Notes: generated by a model from the letters alone, not told the origin. Numbered from the stretch's first letter, positions 1 to 8,014 are shown. The stretch: 22,193 nucleotides of DNA from Candidatus Thiodictyon intracellulare (GCA_016292295.1 JADNEJ010000145.1:1-22193), one strand, 5' to 3'. Translations and numbers: made by a program.

Positions 1-140
1 ATGGCCGTATTACGTCTGCAGTCAGGGGAACACCGCGGAAAACTGCGTTTCTAGCTGAAAATAGTGTCTTTTTTTCCACAAAAGCCCACCCAAGGTCCTC
101 AGGCGGTGGCGTCGGTCGCTAAGTCCGACAGGCTGCTAGC
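1..140 (+). mobile_element. 3' end of an IS1182-like insertion sequence (left copy, partial)
   Basis: These 140 bases match the reverse complement of 21973-22112 with about 13 mismatches counted by eye. In the right copy the block begins inside the last codons of a transposase gene, so the left copy is the tail of an element whose body lies before base 1. Reading frame 1 gives the same C-terminal residues (MAVLRL). The terminal TAA of the right copy is not present here, so the frame runs on to a TAG at 52-54. The match stops abruptly at GGCTGCTAGC (131-140), which I take as the outer end of the element. Family assignment comes from the transposase residues at the right end of the window. Confidence 0.75.
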
Positions 141-248
141 GGTTGTCGTTGTCGTGGTCGAAGTTATCGTAGCGCCCGGGATGCTCCCGCACCGCAAATT
201 GCATAGCTTCTCCGAATTACGACAACGATTACGACCAAGACAACGACA
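141..248. repeat. Imperfect inverted repeat between the IS end and the AAA-ATPase relic
   Basis: The segment 141-170, read on the - strand, resembles 219-248 on the + strand. Both are built from ACGACAACGA / TACGACCA units, with roughly 25 of 30 positions shared after a small gap. The 48-nt centre is unrelated sequence. A similar unit (ATTACGACAAC) recurs at about 2484 upstream of the PCuAC gene, so this may be a dispersed genomic repeat. No coding role is visible. Confidence 0.45.
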
Positions 249-332
249 TTTCGTCCGCCGCGATGTGACGTCGGCGGTCACCCCCGGCCGGCATGTTATG
301 CTCGGGCATCGTCGCCGCTCGCCAGGTGCATC

Positions 333-1842
333 ATGCGCTTTTTCAACACCGAAGGGCCCCTGCGAGCCGACATCCACTACTGCCTGCCGCCCTTGCTGCG
401 CTGGGGAATCGACGCGGTTATGGCGTTGATCAACTAGGAAAAATACTTCGTGCTCCACGCCCCGCGCCAAACCGGCAAGACCACCTGTCTACTGGCGCTG
501 ATGGAGTATCTGAACCGTGGCGGGCGCTATCGGACCCTCTATGCCAATATCGAGGGGGCACAGACGGCGCGCGAGGATGTGGATCAGGGCATGGCCACCA
601 TCTGCAGCGTGTTCGGGCGTTCCGCCCGGATCTACCGCAAAGATCCGCGGCTCGCCGACTGGTATCAGGACGGTGGTGCCGCGGTGCCGGCCGGCGACCG
701 GCTGGCCCAGTTGCTGGAGTTCTGGGCCGCCGCCGACCCGCGGCCGGCGGTGCTGCTGCTCGATGAGGTGGACGCCCTGGTGGAGGATACGCTGGTCTCG
801 CTGTTGCGCCAGTTACGGGCGGGCTATTCCCAGAGGCCGGGGGCCTTTCCGCAAGCGGTTATCCTGTGCGGAGTGCGGGGCCTGCGCGACTATCGGATCC
901 ACGCCCGCTCCGAACCCAGCCCCATTACCGGCGGCAGCGCCTTCAACATCAAGGCTAAATCGCTGCGTCTGGGGGACTTCACCGCCGCCGAGGTCGCCAC
1001 TCTGCTCACGGAGCATACCGCCGACACCGGCCAGGCCTTTACCCACGAGGCCATGTCGCTGGTGTGGGAACTCACGCTGGACCAATCCTGGCTGGTCAAT
1101 GTGCTCGCCTACCGGGCCTGTTTCGAGGAGGCCGCGGGGCGTGACCGTGCCCGCCCGATTGACGTGGACCTGATCGCCGAGGCCAAGGAGTATCTGCTCG
1201 TCGAGCGGGTGACGCACCTGGATCAACTGGCCGACAAGCTGCGCGAGGAGCGGGTGCGCCGCGTCATCGAGCCCATGCTGGCCGGCACCGAACTGAGTGC
1301 AGTGCCGGAGGAGGACATCGCGTACCTGATCGATCTCAGCCTGTGCCGGATGGCGCCCGGGCGCGGCCTGACGGTCGCCAATCCGATCTACCGCGAGGTC
1401 CTGCCCCGCAGCCTGGCCTTCACGCCCCAGGCCTCGCTGCCGCAGATCGCCCCGATCTAGTTGAACCTGAATGGCACGCTGAACCCGGTGCAACTGCTGG
1501 AAGCCTTTCTCGCCTTCTGGCGCCGCCACGGCCAGCCGTTGCTTGGCAGTGCCCCTACCACGAGATCGCCTCGCACTTGGTGCTGATGGCCTTCCTGCAT
1601 CGCCTCGTCAACGGTGGCGGGACCCTCGAGCGGGAGTACGCCATCTCTGGCGCGACGGGGCGCCGGACCCGCTGGCCGAAGGGCTGACTCAATTGGACGG
1701 CTCCCTGGACGGGCTTGGCCTTGCGACCGGGTAGCTGGTGGTCTTCGATCGGCGCGCCGGCCAGCCGCCGATCGCTCAACGGACCACCGTCGGCGTGGCC
1801 ACGAGTCCGGCTGGACGGCCGATCGAGGTCATCCGCGCTTGA
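333..1842 (+). pseudogene. Decayed AAA-ATPase-like protein with C-terminal PD-(D/E)XK nuclease-type domain
   Basis: Conceptual translation starts MRFFNTEGPL at 333. It shows a P-loop-like motif (HAPRQTGKTT, near 456) and a Walker B motif (VLLLDEVDAL, near 757), typical of the AAA-ATPase-like/PD-(D/E)XK family (AAA-ATPase_like with a nuclease-fold tail). The gene is broken in several places. TAG at 435-437 sits where relatives have Gln. TAG at 1458-1460 sits where Trp is expected. A 1-nt loss in the C run at 1552-1555 moves the frame. About 60-70 nt are missing near 1645, removing the segment that normally carries the RMDLC and ELK nuclease residues. TAG at 1732-1734 again replaces Trp. The tail then reads on to the TGA at 1840-1842. 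The longest open piece, 450-1460, may still be translated from a GTG, but a working protein is unlikely. Family expectations are from memory. Confidence 0.85.
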
Positions 1843-1923
1843 GTCTCCCGCGCCGGGCGGGGCATTCGCCTCGCCCGGAAGGTTTTCGGTGGTCGCGCCG
1901 CGATGCTGCGGCAGTTTGCGACG

Positions 1924-1950
1924 CCCATCGCGGCTGAAGCTGCTCCCACA
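1924..1950 (-). repeat. REP-like palindromic element
   Basis: Read on the - strand this is close to the REP sequence widespread in Pseudomonas and other gammaproteobacteria: a GGGAGC start, then an imperfect GCAGCTTCAGCCGC palindrome and CGATGGG. One base departs from the perfect palindrome. It lies just downstream of the PCuAC gene, a usual place for REPs. A separate 6-bp hairpin (GTCGGC 1962-1967 with GCCGAC 1974-1979) lies between it and the gene end; neither has a U tract. Confidence 0.6.
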
Positions 1951-1999
1951 GAGAGGGGCGCGTCGGCCGCTGAGCCGACCGCCACTGTCCCCGTCAGGC

Positions 2000-2461
2000 T
2001 CAGTGGGTCATCGGTGTGGTCGCGATGGTTCGGACCGGGGCCTGGACCTCGGCCTGACTGCCGTCGTCGAATGACAGGTCGAGCGCGACGGTGCCGCCGG
2101 GTGCGAGGTCGCCGGTGAGCCCGATCAGCATGACGTGCAGCCCGCCTGGTTTGAGTTGCACGCTCGCCCCGGCGGGGATCTCGATGCGCTCGATTTTGCG
2201 CATGTGCATCACGCCGCCGTCGTTGGTGTGAGTGTGCAACTCGACCGTCTTGGCCGCTGGGCTGCGGGCCGCGACCAGGGCGCGGGGCTGGTTGGAGCCG
2301 TTAGTCAGGGTTATGAACACCGCGCTGTTGGGCTGGCCGGGCGGGACGGCGCGGGCATAGGGGTCACTGACGGTGACGGCGGCGAGACCCGCGGTCCAGA
2401 CTACGGGGGCCAGGGTGAGCAGACCAACGGCGAACAGGGAGCGGACGCGAGAACGGGGCAT
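2000..2461 (-). CDS. PCuAC-family periplasmic copper chaperone
   Basis: This 153-residue protein has an N-terminal signal sequence (Arg-rich start, hydrophobic stretch about 9-28) and then one PCuAC (DUF461) domain. The copper-binding spacing H(x10)M(x21)HxM is met exactly by His76, Met87, His109 and Met111. These proteins bind Cu(I) in the periplasm and, with Sco, help metallate the CuA site of cytochrome c oxidase. It lies 44 nt downstream of a sco gene on the same strand, so the two are probably co-transcribed and work together. The start ATG at 2461 places the signal peptide correctly. Length is normal for the family. It is intact although broken genes lie on both sides. Confidence 0.9.
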   Translation of the reverse strand: MPRSRVRSLFAVGLLTLAPVVWTAGLAAVTVSDPYARAVPPGQPNSAVFITLTNGSNQPRALVAARSPAAKTVELHTHTNDGGVMHMRKIERIEIPAGASVQLKPGGLHVMLIGLTGDLAPGGTVALDLSFDDGSQAEVQAPVRTIATTPMTH

Positions 2462-2505
2462 GGCAGTGGGCTCCTTAACCTGGATTACGACAACTACAGC
2501 GGTTC

Positions 2506-3120
2506 CTAACCAGCGTCGAGTAGTTTACGGATGGCCGCGGTGATCACGGGGGGTGGGGTCGCGTGGTCGAGGGTCTGCACCAGCGTGCCGCGAGTATCAA
2601 GCAAATAAGTATAGCCGGAGTGGTCGACCAGGTAGCCCAGCGCCGAGTCAGATTGTTCGACTCGCCGGTAGGCCGCCCCATAGCGCCGAGCGGCCGCCGC
2701 GAGTTGGTCCGCGCTGCCGGTGACGCCGCGGATCCTGGGGTGGAAATAGCCGGCATACTGGGCCAGTCGCCCGGGGGCGTCGCGCTCCGGGTCGACGCTG
2801 ATGAACAGGACCTGGACGCGGGCTAGTTCTTCGGTGGTCAGGGCCTTGAGTGCGGCGGCAATGAAGGCCAGATTGGTGGGGCAGACGTCCGGACACCAAG
2901 TGTAGCCGAAATAGATCAGCACCACTTGGCCGCGCAGGTCCTTAAGATCCAAGGTCTCGCCGCCGGCCTCGAGCCGGAAATCGCCGCCGGTGGGCGGGGT
3001 GGCCAGTGCCAGAGGCCGATGCCGGTAGCCGGGCGCGGGGACCGGCTCCCAGAACCACAGGAGCCAGGCGAGGGTCGCCGCGAGGGCGAGAACGGCCAAG
3101 GTGAGCAAGGTGCGTTTCAT
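2506..3120 (-). CDS. SCO1/SenC family copper-binding thioredoxin-fold protein
   Basis: A 204-residue protein with an N-terminal membrane anchor (hydrophobic residues about 4-23) and a thioredoxin-like domain. The family copper ligands are present: the CPDVC motif (Cys76, Cys80) after the FGYTW strand, and the distal histidine in LVDHSGY (His167). Sco proteins deliver or reduce copper at the CuA centre during assembly of cytochrome oxidase subunit II. It is the first gene of a two-gene - strand unit with the PCuAC chaperone. The start ATG (3118-3120) is preceded by a weak CGGA. It diverges from the mtfA relic with only a short spacer. Confidence 0.93.
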   Translation of the reverse strand: MKRTLLTLAVLALAATLAWLLWFWEPVPAPGYRHRPLALATPPTGGDFRLEAGGETLDLKDLRGQVVLIYFGYTWCPDVCPTNLAFIAAALKALTTEELARVQVLFISVDPERDAPGRLAQYAGYFHPRIRGVTGSADQLAAAARRYGAAYRRVEQSDSALGYLVDHSGYTYLLDTRGTLVQTLDHATPPPVITAAIRKLLDAG

Positions 3121-3194
3121 GGTCCGCGGATCATAACCCGCGCGGGCCTAGCCGCGTGATTGCGTATTCTCCGCTTCTTAGACGGGCGGCTTGC

Positions 3195-4026
3195 ATGGGT
3201 GTTTTGACCGGCTGGTGGCGCTCGCGCATCCTGGCGCGGAAGCGGAGGCGCTATGCCCCGGTCGAGCGGGCAGCGGCCTGGGCGGCGCTCTCGCTGCTGG
3301 CCGGGTTCCCCCCGGAGCGAGCCGTCCGGCTGGCCGATCTGGCACTGCTGTTCCTGCGCGACGAGACCTTCGAGCCGGTGCAAGGGCTGGTCCTGACCGA
3401 GCGGATGCGCCTCATCATCGCCCTGCAGGTCTGTCTGCCGATCCTGGAGTTGGGTCTGGATTGGTATCGAGGCTGGTATGCGGTGATCGTCTACCCAAAG
3501 CAATTTGTGTCCGGTCAAGAATATATGGACGCCGATGGGCTGGTCTGGGTGGACGATCAGGTCAAGAGCAGGGAGGCCTGGGAGCGGGAGCCGGTGATCC
3601 TGTCCTGAGCGGACGTGGCGGCGGGCCTTGTGGATCTGGACGGCTACAACGTCGTGGTGCACGAGATGGGCCACAAGCTCGACCTGCGCGACGGTTACGC
3701 CAATGGCTGCACGCCGGCATGTCGGGTGAGGCCTGGTCGCGGGCACTGTCCGCTGCCTTCGCGGACCTGGGGCGGCGTCTGGACGCGAGGCAGGACACCC
3801 CCTCGACCCCTGCGGCGCCGAGTCCCTGGGGGAGTTTTTTGCAGTGGTCAGCGAGGCCTTTTTCGAGACCCCCGGTCTCCTCAACGAGCAGTACCCGGCA
3901 GTCTACACGCAACTGCGCGCCTTCTATCGGCAGGACCCGCTGGTGCGGCTGGGGCCGTGCGGAGCGCCGGTGAACGCAAACGGGCGCGCGGACGCACACT
4001 GTGGCAAAATACCTGATTCAGATTAG
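3195..4026 (+). pseudogene. mtfA: Decayed MtfA-type zinc peptidase (peptidase M90)
   Basis: MtfA binds the repressor Mlc in E. coli and has peptidase activity. Here the gene is broken. From ATG 3195 the frame runs MGVLTGWWRS to PVILS and stops at TGA 3606-3608, where relatives have Trp (ILSWADV). The same frame then continues through the zinc motif HEMGHKLD (about 3660-3683), so the HExxH core survives as relic sequence. Near 3710 the reading moves to another frame (HAGMSGEAWS), and near 3800 to a third (LGEFFAVVSE, then QYPAVYTQLR), ending at TAG 4024-4026. One nonsense change and two frameshifts cannot be bypassed. A GTG at 3156 is an alternative upstream start. The recognisable length is near the family's usual 260-270 residues, so the gene was probably lost recently. 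Confidence 0.85.
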
Positions 4027-4067
4027 GGCCGACAACCCCCAATCTCGGTCGTTGCGGCCGGACGCAC

Positions 4068-4495
4068 ATGACCGACCAGTCCGCCATCCGATTTGAATCC
4101 AAACTGCTGCGACGTCTGAGCCTGTCCGAATTGAGACGGCTGCGCGTCCTGACCGCGGGAGGTAAGCAGTCGCATTTGTTGGCGGTGCTGCGCGAGCGTC
4201 CCGCCTGTGCCCGGTGTTTCCTCGCCTGGGAGGGCGATGAGTTCCTTGGCTAGAGTCTGGTGCGCTGGTTCGCGCCCTTTGCGGAGGCGCCGCGTAACGC
4301 CCATATCAGCGTTTTCGTGGGCCCGGCCAGGCGGCGCCACGAGCTCGGTCGCCGGCTGCTGGGTCAGGCGGTCGAGTTTGCCGCCGCCTATCGGCTAAGG
4401 CCCTGGGTCTATGCGGGCCAGACGGAGCAGTCGGCTTTTTTCTGGCCTGCGTCTACCGGGCGGGCGTGGTGTCCACCCCTTTCCCGGTGCGTTAG
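4068..4495 (+). pseudogene. Decayed GNAT-family N-acetyltransferase
   Basis: Translation from ATG 4068 gives MTDQSAIRFE and runs to a TAG at 4251-4253, where a Trp codon is likely (EFLG-W-SLVRW). The same frame then continues with a stretch like GNAT motif A (FVGPARRRHELG) and YAGQTEQSAFF. At the T run near 4436-4442 the sensible reading moves to another frame (FLACVYRAGV, STPFPVR) and ends at TAG 4493-4495. One nonsense codon plus one homopolymer frameshift indicate a dead gene. The substrate cannot be inferred. No clear ribosome-binding site precedes the start. The GNAT call rests on general fold features and is moderate. Confidence 0.65.
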
Positions 4496-4568
4496 GTAGC
4501 CCATTCGCGCCGGTGTGAAGGACCGTTTAGCTGATTTGCACGGCCGGGATATTGAAATTCGCGCTTTG

Positions 4569-4588
4569 TTGACTACTTTACTCAGAGT
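4569..4588 (+). promoter_or_regulatory. Candidate promoter / IscR-type operator upstream of iscR
   Basis: The stretch TTGACTACTTTACTCAGAGT lies 58-77 nt before the iscR start. It resembles the E. coli iscR control region (TTGAC followed by an A/T-rich centre and TACTC), where [2Fe-2S]-IscR represses its own gene. TTGACT could also serve as a -35 box. The match is by eye only. Confidence 0.4.
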
Positions 4589-4645
4589 CGCGTCCGCCCT
4601 CGCCGCGACCCCTGGGCTTAACCCAAACTTGACAGGTACCCAACG

Positions 4646-5110
4646 ATGAGACTTTCGACGAAAGGTAGATACGCGGTGACCGCCATGCTTGACTTGGCGC
4701 TGCATTCCGGCAACGGCCCGGTGACTCTGGCGGATATTTCGGTTAATCAAGGGATCTCCCTGTCCTACCTCGAGCAACTATTTGCGGCCTTGCGCGCCAA
4801 GCAGTTGGTGCGCGGGGTCCGCGGCCCCGGTGGCGGCTACTACCTCGGTCGGCCCGCCACCGAAGTCTCCATCGCCGACATCATCTGTGCCGTCGACGAG
4901 TGGGTGGAGTTCACCCGCTGCGGCGGCCGTGAGAACTGTCGGGCGGGGCAGCCGTGCCTGACGCACCAGTTGTGGGACCAGCTTAGCGATGAAATATTTC
5001 ATTTTTTGAGTGGGATTACGCTGGCAGACCTGGTTGAGCGGGGACGCATCGAACGCGCCAAGGCCCGTCCCGAATTGGCTGAGGCGGGCGGGAAGCGGCG
5101 CGCCGCCTGA
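4646..5110 (+). CDS. iscR: Fe-S cluster-responsive Rrf2 regulator IscR
   Basis: A 154-residue Rrf2-family winged-helix regulator starting [10 protein letters not shown]. The cluster ligands fall at Cys92, Cys98, Cys104 and His107 (RCGGRENC then QPCLTH), the same numbering as E. coli IscR. It should therefore bind a [2Fe-2S] cluster and sense Fe-S status. The DNA-binding helix region ([10 protein letters not shown], then VRGPGGGY) is intact. It is not followed by iscS-iscU-iscA; prmB comes next after about 180 nt. It therefore acts from a detached position, and any isc operon must be elsewhere. A candidate self-regulatory site lies upstream. Other Rrf2 members are possible, but the exact ligand spacing argues for IscR. 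Confidence 0.9.
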   Translation: MRLSTKGRYAVTAMLDLALHSGNGPVTLADISVNQGISLSYLEQLFAALRAKQLVRGVRGPGGGYYLGRPATEVSIADIICAVDEWVEFTRCGGRENCRAGQPCLTHQLWDQLSDEIFHFLSGITLADLVERGRIERAKARPELAEAGGKRRAA

Positions 5111-5226
5111 GCGGTCGCGTTGTGGGGGGGCGAGCCCGGCCGAGTAAGCGCTTCTCGCAATGCCGCCCCCGGCGCAAGTGCAGCCGAGCGGGTGCCGGCG
5201 CCGTCGCGGTGATATGCTTAACGGCA

Positions 5227-5245
5227 TCCCGCGGGCGCCGCGGGA
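5227..5245. repeat. Perfect GC-rich hairpin between iscR and prmB
   Basis: TCCCGCGG (5227-5234) and CCGCGGGA (5238-5245) are perfect inverted arms around a 3-nt loop. No T tract follows, so it is not a standard terminator; it may limit readthrough from iscR or be structural. Confidence 0.5.
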
Positions 5246-5291
5246 CCGGCCAGCCAGCCGGGTAACCGCACCTACCGGGAAGCGCATCGCG

Positions 5292-6206
5292 ATGGCCGAA
5301 CAGCCTGATGGGTTGATTACGATCCAGGACTACATCCGCTGGGGGGCGACCCGGTTCAACCGGGCCGGGCTCTGGTTCGGCCACGGGACAGACAATGCCC
5401 TGGACGAGGTGACGCAACTGGTTTTGAGTTGCCTGGAGCTGGAGCCCGGGTTGCCGGCCTCCTTTCGGGAGTGCCGCCTAACCCCGGCCGAGCAGGTGGC
5501 CGTTGCGGATCTCATCGAGCGGCGGATCATCGAGCGGGTGCCGGCCGCTTATCTCACCGGGCGCGCCTGGTTCGCCGGGCTGGCGTTCGAGGTCAATGAC
5601 CAGGTGCTGGTTCCCCGCTCCCCGATCGCCGAACTGGTCGAGGTCGGCTTTGATCCCTGGATCGACCCGGCCCGGGTGGGTCGGGTGCTGGATCTGTGTG
5701 CCGGCAGCGGCTGTATCGGGATCGCCGCGGCGGTGTTCCTGCCGGATGCGGACGTCGACCTGGTCGATATCTCGCCCGCGGCCCTGGAGGTCGCCCGCCG
5801 CAACGTGGCGCGCCACGGGGTGGGAGATCGCGTACGGGTCTTGGAGTCGAATCTGTTCGACGCGCTGGCGGGTCAACGCTATGAAGTCATCGTGTCCAAT
5901 CCGCCCTATGTCGCGCGCTCGGAGCTGGCGGCGCTCCCCCCCGAGTATCAGCGCGAGCCGGAACTGGGCCTGCTCGGGGGGGAGGATGGGCTGGACCTGG
6001 TGCTGCTGATCTTGCTGGAAGTCGGCCGGCACTTGAGCGATGGGGGCATCCTGATCCTGGAGGTCGGCAACGCGGCTCAGGAGTTGGAGCGGCGTCTGCC
6101 GCGGGTGCCCTGGACCTGGCTCGAGTTCGAGTGCGGCGGGGAGGGCGTGTTACTGTTGACCCGTGAGCAACTCATCCTGCATCAGAGCGAGTTCGAGGAG
6201 GCGTGA
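5292..6206 (+). CDS. prmB: 50S ribosomal protein uL3 glutamine N5-methyltransferase PrmB
   Basis: PrmB uses S-adenosylmethionine to methylate a glutamine of ribosomal protein uL3 during 50S assembly. From ATG 5292 the protein is 304 residues, close to E. coli PrmB (about 310). It has an N-terminal helical domain, a SAM-binding motif (LDLCAGSGCIG, about 133-143) and the catalytic NPPY motif (203-206), which binds the glutamine side chain. The frame is open back to 5160, but that upstream part is low-complexity Arg/Pro and lacks family similarity, so I start at MAEQPDG. PrmC is the main alternative. The N-terminal sequence (TIQDYIRWGATRF) and the absence of prfA nearby favour PrmB. Confidence 0.9.
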   Translation: MAEQPDGLITIQDYIRWGATRFNRAGLWFGHGTDNALDEVTQLVLSCLELEPGLPASFRECRLTPAEQVAVADLIERRIIERVPAAYLTGRAWFAGLAFEVNDQVLVPRSPIAELVEVGFDPWIDPARVGRVLDLCAGSGCIGIAAAVFLPDADVDLVDISPAALEVARRNVARHGVGDRVRVLESNLFDALAGQRYEVIVSNPPYVARSELAALPPEYQREPELGLLGGEDGLDLVLLILLEVGRHLSDGGILILEVGNAAQELERRLPRVPWTWLEFECGGEGVLLLTREQLILHQSEFEEA

Positions 6207-6403
6207 GTCCAAGTCCCCGGCGGGCCTGCGACCGCGCCGCATTCCACAACCATTTCACGAGCATTTAACAACCTCGCGATCACTCTAGTGCCTCGGCTGA
6301 TCGGTGAGACGCATCGACCTGTCCCGGTGGTCCCGGGCCGCGCCGCCCCGTCCGCTCAATCCGCGGGCCTCGCAACCATTTTAGACACCTGAGGGTAGAA
6401 TCG

Positions 6404-7789
6404 ATGGAACAGGGTATCTCCTTTGACCTTGGCCTGATCCGCCGCTATGACCAGAGCGGCCCCCGTTACACCTCTTACCCGACGGCGGTGGAATTCGACG
6501 AGCGCTTCGATGTGGCGGCCTACACTGCCGCCTGTGCGCGCAGCAACCTGAGCGGGCGGCCACTGTCGCTGTATTTTCACCTGCCGTTTTGCGACACGGT
6601 CTGCTTCTACTGCGCCTGCAACAAGATCGCCACCAAGGACCGCAGCCTGGTCCCGCCCTATCTGGAGCGGCTGCACGTGGAGATTGCGATGCAATCGGCG
6701 CTCTTCGGCCGTCACCGGGTGGTCGAGCAACTCCACTGGGGCGGCGGCACTCCGACCTTCCTGAGCCACGACCAGATGCAAGGGCTGATGGATCAGACCC
6801 GTCGCCACTTCACCCTGGCGGAGGATGCCGTCGGTGAATTCTCCATCGAGATCGATCCGCGCGAGGCGGATGCCGCCACTGTGGCGCTCCTGCGGCGCAT
6901 CGGCTTCAATCGTATGAGCCTGGGGGTGCAGGACTTCGATCCGCGGGTGCAGGTGGCGGTCAACCGTATCCAGACCGAGGCGGAGACCCTCGAGGTCCTG
7001 GATGCGGCGCGCGCGCAAGGCTTCCGCTCCATTAGTCTCGATCTGATCTACGGCCTGCCGCTGCAGACGGCGGCGAGTTTCCTGAGCACCCTGGACCGCA
7101 TCATCGAGCTCACGCCGGACCGCATCTCGGTCTTCAACTACGCCCACCTGCCGACGTGCTTCAAGGCCCAGCGCCGCATCAACGAGACCGACCTGCCGGC
7201 CCCGGCGGTCAAGTTGGAGATTCTGCAGAGCACCATTGCCCGCCTGTGCGAGGCCGGCTATGTCTACATCGGCATGGACCACTTCGCCCGTCCGGACGAC
7301 GAGTTGGCCCAAGCCCAGTGGGCCGGTACCCTTTACCGCAACTTCCAGGGCTACTCCACCCACGCCGACTGCGACCTCATCGGGCTCGGGGTCACCTCCA
7401 TCGGCAAGGTGGACAACACTTACGGGCAGAACCGGCGCGAACTCGATGAGTATTACGCCGACCTCGACGCCGGCCGCCTGCCGGTCTTCCGCGGACTGAC
7501 GCTCAATCGCGACGACCTGATCCGCCGCGATGTCATCACCCGGCTGATCTGCAACTTCCAGCTCTCCATGCCGGCCGTGGAGGCCGCCTGGGACATCGTG
7601 TTCGCGGACTATTTCGCGGATGCCTTGAAGCGCCTGGAGGTCATGGTCAGCGATGGATTGTTTGAGATCGGCGATGGGACCATCCGCATCCTGCCGCGGG
7701 GCCGCCTGCTGGTGCGCAACATCTGCATGGCCTTCGATGCCTATCTCGCTAACAAGTCGGGCCCCATCGGGTTCTCCAAGGTCATCTGA
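6404..7789 (+). CDS. hemN: Oxygen-independent coproporphyrinogen III dehydrogenase HemN
   Basis: A 461-residue radical SAM enzyme that oxidatively decarboxylates coproporphyrinogen III to protoporphyrinogen IX without oxygen, a step in haem and bacteriochlorophyll synthesis. The YTSYPTA start and the cluster motif Cys63-x3-Cys67-x2-Cys70, followed by Cys72, match E. coli HemN in position, separating it from the HemW-like proteins. The GGGTPTFL SAM-binding motif follows at about residues 112-119. Length is normal. The start ATG has a good Shine-Dalgarno (TGAGGG, about 8 nt upstream). It is monocistronic as far as can be seen. I looked for an FNR-type box in the 197-nt upstream spacer and saw none convincing. 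Confidence 0.95.
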   Translation: MEQGISFDLGLIRRYDQSGPRYTSYPTAVEFDERFDVAAYTAACARSNLSGRPLSLYFHLPFCDTVCFYCACNKIATKDRSLVPPYLERLHVEIAMQSALFGRHRVVEQLHWGGGTPTFLSHDQMQGLMDQTRRHFTLAEDAVGEFSIEIDPREADAATVALLRRIGFNRMSLGVQDFDPRVQVAVNRIQTEAETLEVLDAARAQGFRSISLDLIYGLPLQTAASFLSTLDRIIELTPDRISVFNYAHLPTCFKAQRRINETDLPAPAVKLEILQSTIARLCEAGYVYIGMDHFARPDDELAQAQWAGTLYRNFQGYSTHADCDLIGLGVTSIGKVDNTYGQNRRELDEYYADLDAGRLPVFRGLTLNRDDLIRRDVITRLICNFQLSMPAVEAAWDIVFADYFADALKRLEVMVSDGLFEIGDGTIRILPRGRLLVRNICMAFDAYLANKSGPIGFSKVI

Positions 7790-7868
7790 CCCGGTGCCTG
7801 GGTGCAGCAGACCAACGCGACCTTGGTGTACCCTGCGCTACCACGCAGCGTGCCGCTGAACCACGCCC

Positions 7869-7898
7869 TTGGACCCTGGGCGCGCGGCGGGCTATACT
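7869..7898 (+). promoter_or_regulatory. Sigma-70-type promoter for tig
   Basis: TTGGAC (7869-7874) and TATACT (7893-7898) are separated by 18 nt. They lie about 117 nt before the tig start with no other gene between, so this is the likely promoter of the tig-clpP unit. Confidence 0.6.
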
Positions 7899-8014
7899 GT
7901 TGGGCTTTTGAAGCCGGGCGGCCTTCCGCCCGCATGGCCCACGGTGAGTGGGACAGGCGTTGGGTTACCAGCAGGTTTTTCCGACGATGGTCGTGACAGT
8001 GGGAGACGAGACGT

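Noticed and set aside
64..429. Small ORF whose N-terminus resembles one at 21732-22040 on the other strand
   Set aside because: The resemblance is just the translated inverted IS end; neither frame has other gene-like features.
3117..3884. 255-codon open frame on the - strand opposite mtfA
   Set aside because: It is antisense to the recognisable mtfA relic and has no family-like sequence.
333..4495. Reassignment of TAG to an amino acid, suggested by several in-frame TAG codons
   Set aside because: The same genes also carry a TGA stop, frameshifts and a deletion. Intact genes such as tig, clpP and hupB end in TAG.
6207..6403. FNR/Anr-type box upstream of hemN
   Set aside because: Anaerobic control of hemN is common, but no TTGAT-N4-ATCAA-like palindrome is visible in the 197-nt spacer.
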